Positions 15,815-23,523 of a stretch of DNA of 64,000 nucleotides are shown piece by piece; the first letter of the stretch is position 1; the number at the start of each line of letters is the position of its first letter. Both the position numbers and the translations under genes were made by a program. Source of the stretch: Thermoactinospora rubra (GTDB lineage Bacteria; Actinomycetota; Actinomycetes; Streptosporangiales; Streptosporangiaceae); the NCBI RefSeq assembly GCF_002093975.1, contig NZ_MSZZ01000045.1:1-64000 (forward strand), given 5' to 3'. The notes under the pieces were generated by a model. That model saw only the letters and a program-made list of their open reading frames with translations. It was not told the DNA's origin and searched no databases.

Positions 15815-16795
15815 ATGCTCGACGCCTCCAGCCGGCTGCTCCGGCTGCTGTCGCTCCTCCAGTCCCGGCACGAGTGGTCAGGCGCCGACCTGGCGGAGAG
15901 CCTGGGCGTGACGACCAGGACCGTCAGGCGCGACATCGACCGGCTCAGAGAGCTGGGCTACCGGATCGACTCCGTCCCGGGAGTGGCGGGCGGCTACCGG
16001 CTCTCCGTGGGCAACAGGCTGCCGCCGCTGCTGCTGACCGACGAGGAGGCGGTGGCCATCGCCGTGGGCCTGCGCACGGCGGCGGGCGGCACGGTCCACG
16101 GCATCGAGGAGTTCTCCGTGCAGGCGCTGGCCAAGCTGGAGCGGGTGCTGCCGGTACGGCTGCGCCACCAGGTCAGGGCGTTTCAGAGCACCATGGTGCC
16201 TCTGACGGCCTCGGCGGGTCCCACGATCGATCCCGACCTGCTCACCCAGCTCGCCACGTCGTGCTACGGGCACGAGAGGGTGTCCTTCGACTACGTGAAC
16301 TCCCGCGGCGGGCAGAGCGAGCGGCGGGTCGAGCCGTACCGCCTGGTGTACACCTCGTGGCGGTGGTACCTGCTCGCCTACGACCTGGACAAGGACGACT
16401 GGCGGACTTTCCGCGTCGACCGGGTGCGGGGACCGGTACGGCCCGGCCACCGCTTCACGCCGCGCGAGCTGCCCGCCGACGACATCCGGGCCTACGTCTC
16501 CCGCGCGGTGTCCTACCGGCCGTACCGCTACCAGGCCACGATCCTGCTACGGGCGCCCGTGCGGCAGCTCGCCGAGGGCCTCCCGCCCACGGCCGGGCAC
16601 CTGGAGGCCGTCGACGAGTCCTCCTGCCTGCTGCGCACGGGCGCGAACTCGCTGGACAAGCTGGCTCTCTACATCGGCCTGATGGGGGCCGACTTCGAGG
16701 TGCTGGAGCCCGCGGAGCTGCGCGACCACGTCCGGGCGCTGGCCGACCGCTTCGCCCGCGGCGGCCTGGTCACCGCCGAGCCGGATCGAAGGTGA
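15815..16795 (+). CDS. HTH/WYL-domain transcriptional regulator
   Basis: This 326-aa protein has a DeoR-like winged helix (RLLRLLSLLQSRHEWSGADL and GVTTRTVRRDIDRLRELGY) and a WYL domain (PYRLVYTSWRWYLLAYDLDK; the W-Y-L triad is WYL in that segment), followed by a WCX C-terminal extension. WYL domains sense small ligands or nucleic acids. It is divergent from the exporter. Start: ATG after AGGAAAG; an upstream ATG would lie inside the palindrome. Its 3' end overlaps the convergent P450 gene by 26 nt. Confidence 0.88.
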   Translation: MLDASSRLLRLLSLLQSRHEWSGADLAESLGVTTRTVRRDIDRLRELGYRIDSVPGVAGGYRLSVGNRLPPLLLTDEEAVAIAVGLRTAAGGTVHGIEEFSVQALAKLERVLPVRLRHQVRAFQSTMVPLTASAGPTIDPDLLTQLATSCYGHERVSFDYVNSRGGQSERRVEPYRLVYTSWRWYLLAYDLDKDDWRTFRVDRVRGPVRPGHRFTPRELPADDIRAYVSRAVSYRPYRYQATILLRAPVRQLAEGLPPTAGHLEAVDESSCLLRTGANSLDKLALYIGLMGADFEVLEPAELRDHVRALADRFARGGLVTAEPDRR

Positions 16796-17987
16796 CCGGC
16801 AGGCTGTCGAGCCGGTGCACGATGAAGCTCGGCTTCCACGTCAGCTTCTCCGGCGGTACGGCGAGCGCCAGCCCGGGCATCCGGTCCAGCACCGTGCCGA
16901 AGGCGACCTCGCCCTCCAGCCTGGCCAGCGGGGCGCCGATGCAGAAGTGGATGCCGTGCCCGAAGCTGACGTGCGGGTTGGGCGAGCGGGTGATGTCGAA
17001 CTCCGCGGGCCGGGAGACCTTGGCGGGGTCGTAGTTGGCCATCGGCGGCGACAGCGCCACGTGGTCGCCGGCGGGGATCTCCACGTCACCGATCTTGACC
17101 GGAGCGGCGGCGAACCGGTAGGTGATGCTCGACACCGGGCTGTCGTAGCGGAGGATCTCCTCGATCGCCGTGTGCAGCAGCCGCCTGTCGTCGCGGACGA
17201 CGGCCATCGCCTCGGGGTGCCGCAGCAGGGCGAGCAGCCCGTTGGCGATGAGGTTGACCGTGGTCTCGAAGCCCGCCGCCAGCAGCAGGAACACGTTGGA
17301 CCGCAGCTCCAGGTCGGTGAGCCGGGCCTCCTCGTCCATCGCGGCCAGCATGGCGGAGATCAGGTCGTCGCCCGGCCTGCGCCGCCGCGACTCCACGAGC
17401 TGGGTGGTGTACTTGTCGAACCACTGGCCCGCCGCGATCACCTCCTCGTGGGTGGAGGAGGCGTTGATCCCGGTGATCGTCTCCGCGTACTGCTCGAACT
17501 CCTCCCGGTCGGCGTACGGCACGCCCAGCAGCTCGCAGATCACGGCGATGGGCAGCGGCAGCGCGAGCGCCGCCACCAGGTCCGCCTCGCCCAGCGGCAG
17601 CACCGGCTCCAGGAGCTCGTCGGTGATCTCCTGGATCCGGGGGCGCAGCCGTTCGATCCGCCTCGGGGTGAACGCCTTCGACACGACCTTGCGCATGCGG
17701 GTGTGGTCGGGCGGGTCGGCGAAGAGCATGTGCCGGGTCAGCACGAAGTCCGAGCTGGCCAGGCCGAGGTACTTGTGCAGGTCGGGCGAGGCCGCCTCGA
17801 TGCTCCTGACCAGGTTGGGGTCCGACAGCGCCTGCCGTACCTCCTGGTTGCCCGTCACGAGCCAGGCGGGCATGCCGTCGGGCAGGGTGACCTTGTGCAC
17901 CGGGCCGGAGTCGCGCAGCTTGCTCGCCAGCAGCTCCGGGTTGCCGAAGGGCTCGATCTCCAGGGGAACCGCGTCACGCGCGTCCAT
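16770..17987 (-). CDS. Cytochrome P450 (bacterial class I type)
   Basis: A 405-aa soluble P450: I-helix LLAAGFETTVN (about 240-250), ExxR in EEILR, and heme loop FGHGIHFCIGAPLARLE (Cys near residue 350). This resembles CYP105/107-type tailoring enzymes needing a separate ferredoxin, none of which is encoded nearby. The gene follows the methyltransferase with a 14-nt overlap, and their shared promoter carries 11-bp repeats seen elsewhere in the NRPS cluster, so it is likely a tailoring oxidase of this product. Confidence 0.92.
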   Translation of the reverse strand: MDARDAVPLEIEPFGNPELLASKLRDSGPVHKVTLPDGMPAWLVTGNQEVRQALSDPNLVRSIEAASPDLHKYLGLASSDFVLTRHMLFADPPDHTRMRKVVSKAFTPRRIERLRPRIQEITDELLEPVLPLGEADLVAALALPLPIAVICELLGVPYADREEFEQYAETITGINASSTHEEVIAAGQWFDKYTTQLVESRRRRPGDDLISAMLAAMDEEARLTDLELRSNVFLLLAAGFETTVNLIANGLLALLRHPEAMAVVRDDRRLLHTAIEEILRYDSPVSSITYRFAAAPVKIGDVEIPAGDHVALSPPMANYDPAKVSRPAEFDITRSPNPHVSFGHGIHFCIGAPLARLEGEVAFGTVLDRMPGLALAVPPEKLTWKPSFIVHRLDSLPVTFDPARR

Positions 17988-18813
17988 CGGCCGCCTCCAG
18001 GACGCCCAGGCCCGCGACCGCGCGGACGTGCATGGTCTGCTCCGGGGCCAACGGCTCGTCGGGCCGCCACGTGGGAGTGGACACCAGGCCGGGCTCGACC
18101 ATGGTGTAGCCCTCGAACAGGGCGGCGACCTCCTCCAGGCGCCGCGGGTACATGGCCTGTACGGCGGTGCGGTACAGGTCGAGCACCACGTCGGCCAGGC
18201 CGGCCTCCCAGTACTCGGCGGTGAGCGCGTGGGAGATGGCCAGGTAGCTGCCGGGCACGCAGGCGTCGCGGTAGGCGGCGACGATGCCCCGCGGGTCGGC
18301 CGAGTCGGGGATGAACGGGAACACGCCGGTGGCGAGCACGGCCACCGGCTCGCCGAAGTCGATCACGCGGTTGACCCGCTCGTCCGCCAGCACCTTCTCC
18401 GGCGTCTCGATGGCGGCCGCGACGGCCGTGGCGTTCGGGTCGCCGGAGAGCAGGCGCAGGTACTCCGCCACCGCGTCCTCCTCGCGGTCCACGTAGACCA
18501 CGCGGGCGTCGGGGACGTGCTCCCTGGCGATGTCGTGCAGGTTGCGCTCGGTCGGATAGCCGCAGCCCAGGTCGAGGAACTGCCTGACCTTCGCGGTCTC
18601 GGCCAGGTAGCGGGTCACCCGCCGCATGAACGCGCGGTTGTCGCGCGCCACATACGGCGTGCCGGGCGCCACCTCCAGCAGCCTCTTGAGCGCCGCCTGG
18701 TCGTGTTCGGACAGAGGGGCCTGGCCGCCGCCGATGAGGTGGTCGTACATCCGGCAGGCGTTCGCACGATCGGGCCCCAGATCGGGGTGCTGCAGTTCGG
18801 ACGTCGAACTCAT
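17974..18813 (-). CDS. SAM-dependent methyltransferase (DUF574/PF04672 type)
   Basis: The 279-aa product begins with the family motif PDRANACRMYDHLIGGG (residues 13-29) and has motif I as FLDLGCGYPTERNLHDIARE and the acidic loop VVYVDREEDAV. Members of this actinobacterial family are very numerous and mostly uncharacterised. ATG chosen with AAGGAG seven nucleotides upstream; a longer frame starting 33 nt earlier lacks a ribosome site. The promoter repeats shared with the SHMT-like gene suggest cluster membership; the methyl acceptor is unknown. Confidence 0.85.
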   Translation of the reverse strand: MSSTSELQHPDLGPDRANACRMYDHLIGGGQAPLSEHDQAALKRLLEVAPGTPYVARDNRAFMRRVTRYLAETAKVRQFLDLGCGYPTERNLHDIAREHVPDARVVYVDREEDAVAEYLRLLSGDPNATAVAAAIETPEKVLADERVNRVIDFGEPVAVLATGVFPFIPDSADPRGIVAAYRDACVPGSYLAISHALTAEYWEAGLADVVLDLYRTAVQAMYPRRLEEVAALFEGYTMVEPGLVSTPTWRPDEPLAPEQTMHVRAVAGLGVLEAADGRA

Positions 18814-18862
18814 CCCGCGCTCCTTGCTGTGAGTGCTTGGCGGCAAGACCGTAGGGATGACG

Positions 18863-18900
18863 GGTTTTCGCGTGGTTACGCGCGTAACCCCTCACAAACC
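18863..18900. promoter_or_regulatory. SARP-type boxes, methyltransferase/SHMT divergent promoter
   Basis: GGTTTT (18863) and GGTTAC (18874) are spaced 11 bp on one side; GTAACC (18884) and CAAACC (18895) are spaced 11 bp on the other. The inner halves form the perfect 16-bp palindrome GGTTACGCGCGTAACC. Direct repeats at one helical turn are the classic SARP site, here one per divergent promoter. Confidence 0.75.
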
Positions 18901-18952
18901 CCCCGCCTCTTGGCTTGGCGGCACCATTGCCGGACGCCTGCCTGGAGGCACG

Positions 18953-20296
18953 ATGAAAGCAGCGCCCAAGGCCGCCGCGCTGAGCCAGAGTGAGCTCACC
19001 GCCCGCGCGGCCCGCGCCCTGCCGGAGACCGATCCGGTGCTCTACGCCCTGCTGGACGCCGAGGTGCGCTACCAGAACGACACGCTGGCCATGGTCGCCC
19101 ACGCCAGCCTCGCCGACCCGTCGGTGCTGGCCTGCGGGGCGGCGGCGCTGTCGAACGTGACGGCGGAAGGGTATCCGGGTGACCGCTACCATCCCGGCTG
19201 CGCCTGGCTGGACGAGGTCGAGTCGCTGGCGGTCGACCGGGCCAAGGCCGCCTTCCGCGCCCGCTACGCCAACGTCCAGCCGCACTCCTGCTCCTCGGCG
19301 AACCTGGCCGTGCTCTTCGCCCTGCTGCGGCCCGGCGACCCGGTGCTGGGGCTGGACCTGGACGCGGGCGGGCATCTCACGCACGGCTCGCCGGCCTCGG
19401 TGGTCGGCCGCTACTTCACGCCCGTGGCGTACGGGGTCGGGCCCGGCGGGCTCATCGACTACGACCAGGTCCGCGACCTGGCCCTCCGCCACCGGCCGAA
19501 GGTGCTCATCGCGGGGGCGAGCGCGTATCCCCGCACGCTGGACTACGCCGCCTTCCGCGCGATCGCCGACGAGGCGGGCGCCTACCTGCTGGCCGACATC
19601 TCGCACATCGCCGGGCTGGTGGCCGGGGGCGTGCACCCCAGCCCGATCGACCACGCCCACATCACCACCACCAGCACCTACAAGCAGCTCGGCGGCCCGC
19701 GCGGCGGCCTCATCCTGATGGGCCGCGACAGCGAGTCCAGGCAAGACCTGGTGAAGCTGATGCAGCGCGCGGTCTTCCCCCGCAGCCAGGGCACGCTCAA
19801 CCCGGCGGGCGTGGCGGCCAAGGCGCGCGCGCTGGACCTGGTGGCCAGGCCGGAGTTCGCCGCGCTGGCCCGCCGGATCGCCGCCGACGCCGCCGCGCTG
19901 GCGGACGCCCTGGCCGGCAACGGCCACCGGGTGGTGACCGGCGGCACCGACACCCACATGGTGCTGCTGGACCTGAGCGGGCACGGCCTCACCGGTGCCG
20001 CCGCCGAGCAGGCGCTCGAGAGCTGCGGCATCCTGGCCAACCGCAACCGCGTGCCCGGTGACCGGCTGCCCGCCCGCGTGACGAGCGGGCTGCGGCTCGG
20101 CACCAACATCCTGGCCCAGCGGGGCCTCACTCCCGAGGACATGCACCGCTGCGCGGACCTGGTGTGCCGGGTCCTCAAAGCCACCAAGGCGCTGCCGGGC
20201 ACCGGGTTCGAGGTGGACCCGGGCGTCCGCGCACAGGTCAGCGCCGAGGTGGCCGACCTGTGCGCGGCCTTCCCGATCTCCGCCTACGCGGGCTGA
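18953..20296 (+). CDS. Serine hydroxymethyltransferase-like PLP enzyme, divergent
   Basis: This 447-aa fold-type I PLP enzyme keeps SHMT landmarks: AEGYPGDRYHPG (71-82; canonical RYYGG), LLADISHIAGLVAGG (Asp215, His218) and the lysine loop STYKQLGGPRGG with PLP Lys244. The canonical motif is T-H-K-T-L-R-G-P-R-G-G, so the His before Lys is Tyr and the Arg after Leu is Gly. These substitutions argue for a specialised reaction (glycine/serine supply, alpha-methylserine formation or an aldehyde-using transaldolase-type condensation) over housekeeping folate metabolism. ATG follows CTGGAGG. It is transcribed away from the methyltransferase/P450 pair under shared SARP boxes and overlaps the convergent NRPS by 13 nt. 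Confidence 0.85.
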   Translation: MKAAPKAAALSQSELTARAARALPETDPVLYALLDAEVRYQNDTLAMVAHASLADPSVLACGAAALSNVTAEGYPGDRYHPGCAWLDEVESLAVDRAKAAFRARYANVQPHSCSSANLAVLFALLRPGDPVLGLDLDAGGHLTHGSPASVVGRYFTPVAYGVGPGGLIDYDQVRDLALRHRPKVLIAGASAYPRTLDYAAFRAIADEAGAYLLADISHIAGLVAGGVHPSPIDHAHITTTSTYKQLGGPRGGLILMGRDSESRQDLVKLMQRAVFPRSQGTLNPAGVAAKARALDLVARPEFAALARRIAADAAALADALAGNGHRVVTGGTDTHMVLLDLSGHGLTGAAAEQALESCGILANRNRVPGDRLPARVTSGLRLGTNILAQRGLTPEDMHRCADLVCRVLKATKALPGTGFEVDPGVRAQVSAEVADLCAAFPISAYAG

Positions 20297-23200
20297 CCGC
20301 CGTTCATGGCCGCCAGGGCGCGGGCGACCTCCTCGTCGGACATCTGCTCCACCCGGCGCAGCAGGTCGTCCTCCCCGGCGGCCAGCTCGTCGACGCGCCG
20401 GGCCAGCGCCTCCACCGTCGGGGCGGCGAAGAAGTCTTCCATCGGCAAGTCGACGCCGTACTCCTCGCGGATCGCGGCGAGGATCCTGGTGGCGAGCAGG
20501 GAGTGGCCGCCCACGAGGAAGAAGTTGTCCGCGCGGCCCACGGGACGCCCGCCCAGCAGGCGCTCCCAGCAGTGGGCCAGCCACCGCTCCGTGGGCGTCG
20601 CCGGAGGTTCGGGCCCGGGTTCGTCGCCCTGCGGATCCATGGCCGCCAGCAGCGCCCGGCGGTCCACCTTGCCGCTGGTGGTGAGCGGGAACTCCGGCAC
20701 GACCCGGATCCGCGACGGCACCATGTGGCCGGGCAGCGCCGCGGCGGCCGCGGCGAGCAGGTCGCGCTCGGCCGTACCCGGGGCCGCGCGGACGAACGCG
20801 ACCAGCCTGGCGTCGCCCTCGCCGCGCTCGTCCACCATGGCGACCGCGTCGGTGACGTCGGGGTGGGCGGTGAGCGCCGCCTCCACCTCGCCCAGCTCCA
20901 CCCGGAACCCGCGCAGCTTGACCTGGTGGTCGCGCCGGCCGTGGAAGCGGAACACGCCGTCGGCTCCGTAGGAGGCCACGTCGCCGGTGCGGTAGAGCCG
21001 CCGCCCCAGCGGGCCGGTGACGAAGCGCTCGGCCGTCAGCTCCGGCCGGTTGACGTAGCCGTCGGCCAGCCCCGCCCCGCCCAGGTAGAGCTCGCCCAGG
21101 ACGCCGGGGGGCACCGGCCGCATGCGCTCGTCCAGCACGTAGGCGGTCGTGTTCGGCAGCGGTGTGCCGATGGGCGGCGTCCCGCCCGGGCTGACGCGGT
21201 GCGCCAGGGACCACACCGTCGCCTCCGTGGGGCCGTAGAGGTTCCACACCTCGGGAACCCGCTCGCACAACTCGCTCGCGAGCCGCGCGGTCATCGCCTC
21301 GCCGCCGCACAGCGCCCTGCGCACGTTCCCGCCGGTCCAGCCCGCGTCGATGAGCATGCGGAAGGTGGCGGGCGTGCCGTGAAGCACGGTGACTCCCTGC
21401 TCCTCCAGGAGCGCGCGGAGCCGTACGCCGTCCCTGGCCGTGGCGCGGTCGGCCACGACCACGCGGGCTCCGACGGTGAGCGGCAGCAGCAGCTCGTCGG
21501 CGGCGATGTCGAAGGTCAGCGCCGTCAGCGCGACGACCGAGTCCTCCCGCCGCATGAGGCCCAGCTCGGCCATGCCGGCCAGGAAGTTGCCCAGCGCGCG
21601 GTGCCCCACCCGCACGCCCTTGGGCGTGCCGGTCGAGCCCGAGGTGTAGATCACGTAGGCGGGGTCCTCCAGGGCGGGCCGCCGCGCCACCGGCTCGCGG
21701 GAGGCCGCGCGCACCTCCGGACCGTCCGGCTGGAGGCCCCCTTCCCCGAGCACCAGCCCGGCTCCGCTGTCGGCCAGCATGAACTCCACGCGCGACGCCG
21801 GATAGGAGGGGTCGAGCGGGAGGTAGGCGGAGCCGGACTTGATGACGCCCAGCAGCGCGGGCACCAGGGCGTGGGTGCGGTCCACGGCCAGGCCGACCAC
21901 CGTGCCCGGCCCGCCGCCGGCCTCCAGTACGGCATGCGCCACCTGGTTCGACCACTCCTCCAGCTCCCGGTAGGTGAGGCCGCGGTCGCCGTGGACCACC
22001 GCGACCCGGTCGGGCTCGGCCGCGACCACCTCGCCGACGAGGTCCAGCACCCCCCGGTACGGCAGGCGCGGCCCGGCCGGGCGGTCCCAGGCCGCCATGA
22101 CGCGGGCCCGTTCCGCCTCCTCCAGGGGCGAGAAGTCGCCGACGGGCCGGTCGGGGGAGGCGGCGAAGAAGCGGGCGGCCGCCTGGAACGCCCCGGCCAG
22201 CTGTTCGGCGGTGCCCCTGTCGTACAGGTCGGTGTTGTAGGTCAGGCGGCAGGCCAGGGTGTCGCCCGACTGCCGTACGGCGAAGTGGAGGTCGAGCCAC
22301 GCGGTGCCGTTGGCCACGCCGGACACCTCGGCCGTCAGGCCGGGCGCCAGCTCCACCGGGCCGCCGCCGACCGCCTCCATGCTGAACAGCACCTGGTAGA
22401 GGGGGTTCCGGTCGGCGTCGCGTGCCCGGCCGAGCCCGCGTACCAGATGGTCGAAGGGCACCTCCTGGTGGTCCAGGCCGTCGTGCAGCTCCCGCGACAC
22501 GCGGTCGAGCAGCTCGCGGAAGGGCGGATCGCCGGAGGCGTCCAGGCGGAGCGGCACGGTGGTGGCGAACGGCCCGATGAGCGGCTCGACCTCCGCCCGC
22601 AGGCGCCCGCTCAGCACGACGCCGAGCACGGCGTCCGGCTCGCCGCTGTAGCGGGCGAGGGCGACGTGCAGGGCCGCCAGCAGCACGGCGAAGACGGTCG
22701 TTCCGCGGGCGCGGGCCAGCTCGCCCAGAGGCGGCAGGTCGAAGGTCACCGTGTCGCCGCGGAAGGTCTGGACGGCGGGCCTGGGCCGGTCGGGGGCCAC
22801 CGCGCAGGGCGGGGCGTCGCCGAGCCGGTCGCGCCAGAACGCCACCAGCGTCTCCAGCCGTTCCGGCGTCAGGCGCTCGCGCTGCCAGGCGGCGAAGTCG
22901 GCGTACTGCACGGGCAGCGGGGGCGGCGGCCCCGCTGCCGGGTCCAGCGCCGCCCGCAGCTCCTTGAGCAGCACGTCGACCGAGAAGCCGTCCGCCACCG
23001 CGTGGTGCGCGATCCACACCAGCACGTGGTCGTGCTCGTCCAGCCGGAGCAGAGCCGTGCGCACCAGCGGGCCGCGTGACAGGTCGAACCGCTCCGCGGC
23101 CAGCTCGGCGGCCCGGGCGTAGGCAGCGGCCTCGCCGGGCACCTGCTCGATCGGGAGCGGTATCCGCAGCTCGGGCGCGGTGACCTGCCACAGCTCGCCG

Positions 23201-23523
23201 TCGTCGGCCGCCTCCAGGTGGCTGCGGAGCACCTCGTGCCTGGCCACGACGGCGTCGAGCCCGGCGCGCAGGCGCGCCACGTCGAGCGGGCCGCGCAGCC
23301 GCAACGCGAACGGCACCAGGTAGGCGGCCTCGCCCGCGGCCAGCTTGTCGAGGAACCACTGCTGGCCCTGGGCGTAGGAGGCGGGCGACCGGCCGCCGGG
23401 GCGGGGCCGCGGCACGAGCCCGGCGGGACCCCACGCGGGCACGGCGCCCCTGGCCCGTTCGAGCAGGGCCGCCCGCCGCTCGGGCGAGAGCGCCGCCCAC
23501 CGCTTGACCAGGTCGCCGCTCAC
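20284..23523 (-). CDS. NRPS elongation module C-A-T
   Basis: A 1079-aa module. The condensation domain (about 45-450) has the catalytic HHAVADGFS. The adenylation domain (about 470-960) has YTSGSTGTPKG and NLYGPTEATVWS. A carrier domain (FFLVGGHSLLATRI, about 1005-1018) ends the protein; there is no epimerase or thioesterase. By eye the pocket code reads D-I-D-H-L-G-L-V-W-K, nearest to glycine codes (D-I-L-Q-L-G-L-I-W-K) but with Asp and His where glycine domains have Leu and Gln; an SHMT-derived residue is worth considering. The GTG overlaps the stop of the terminal module by 4 nt. Code assignments were made without an alignment. Confidence 0.92.
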   Translation of the reverse strand: MSGDLVKRWAALSPERRAALLERARGAVPAWGPAGLVPRPRPGGRSPASYAQGQQWFLDKLAAGEAAYLVPFALRLRGPLDVARLRAGLDAVVARHEVLRSHLEAADDGELWQVTAPELRIPLPIEQVPGEAAAYARAAELAAERFDLSRGPLVRTALLRLDEHDHVLVWIAHHAVADGFSVDVLLKELRAALDPAAGPPPPLPVQYADFAAWQRERLTPERLETLVAFWRDRLGDAPPCAVAPDRPRPAVQTFRGDTVTFDLPPLGELARARGTTVFAVLLAALHVALARYSGEPDAVLGVVLSGRLRAEVEPLIGPFATTVPLRLDASGDPPFRELLDRVSRELHDGLDHQEVPFDHLVRGLGRARDADRNPLYQVLFSMEAVGGGPVELAPGLTAEVSGVANGTAWLDLHFAVRQSGDTLACRLTYNTDLYDRGTAEQLAGAFQAAARFFAASPDRPVGDFSPLEEAERARVMAAWDRPAGPRLPYRGVLDLVGEVVAAEPDRVAVVHGDRGLTYRELEEWSNQVAHAVLEAGGGPGTVVGLAVDRTHALVPALLGVIKSGSAYLPLDPSYPASRVEFMLADSGAGLVLGEGGLQPDGPEVRAASREPVARRPALEDPAYVIYTSGSTGTPKGVRVGHRALGNFLAGMAELGLMRREDSVVALTALTFDIAADELLLPLTVGARVVVADRATARDGVRLRALLEEQGVTVLHGTPATFRMLIDAGWTGGNVRRALCGGEAMTARLASELCERVPEVWNLYGPTEATVWSLAHRVSPGGTPPIGTPLPNTTAYVLDERMRPVPPGVLGELYLGGAGLADGYVNRPELTAERFVTGPLGRRLYRTGDVASYGADGVFRFHGRRDHQVKLRGFRVELGEVEAALTAHPDVTDAVAMVDERGEGDARLVAFVRAAPGTAERDLLAAAAAALPGHMVPSRIRVVPEFPLTTSGKVDRRALLAAMDPQGDEPGPEPPATPTERWLAHCWERLLGGRPVGRADNFFLVGGHSLLATRILAAIREEYGVDLPMEDFFAAPTVEALARRVDELAAGEDDLLRRVEQMSDEEVARALAAMNGGQPA

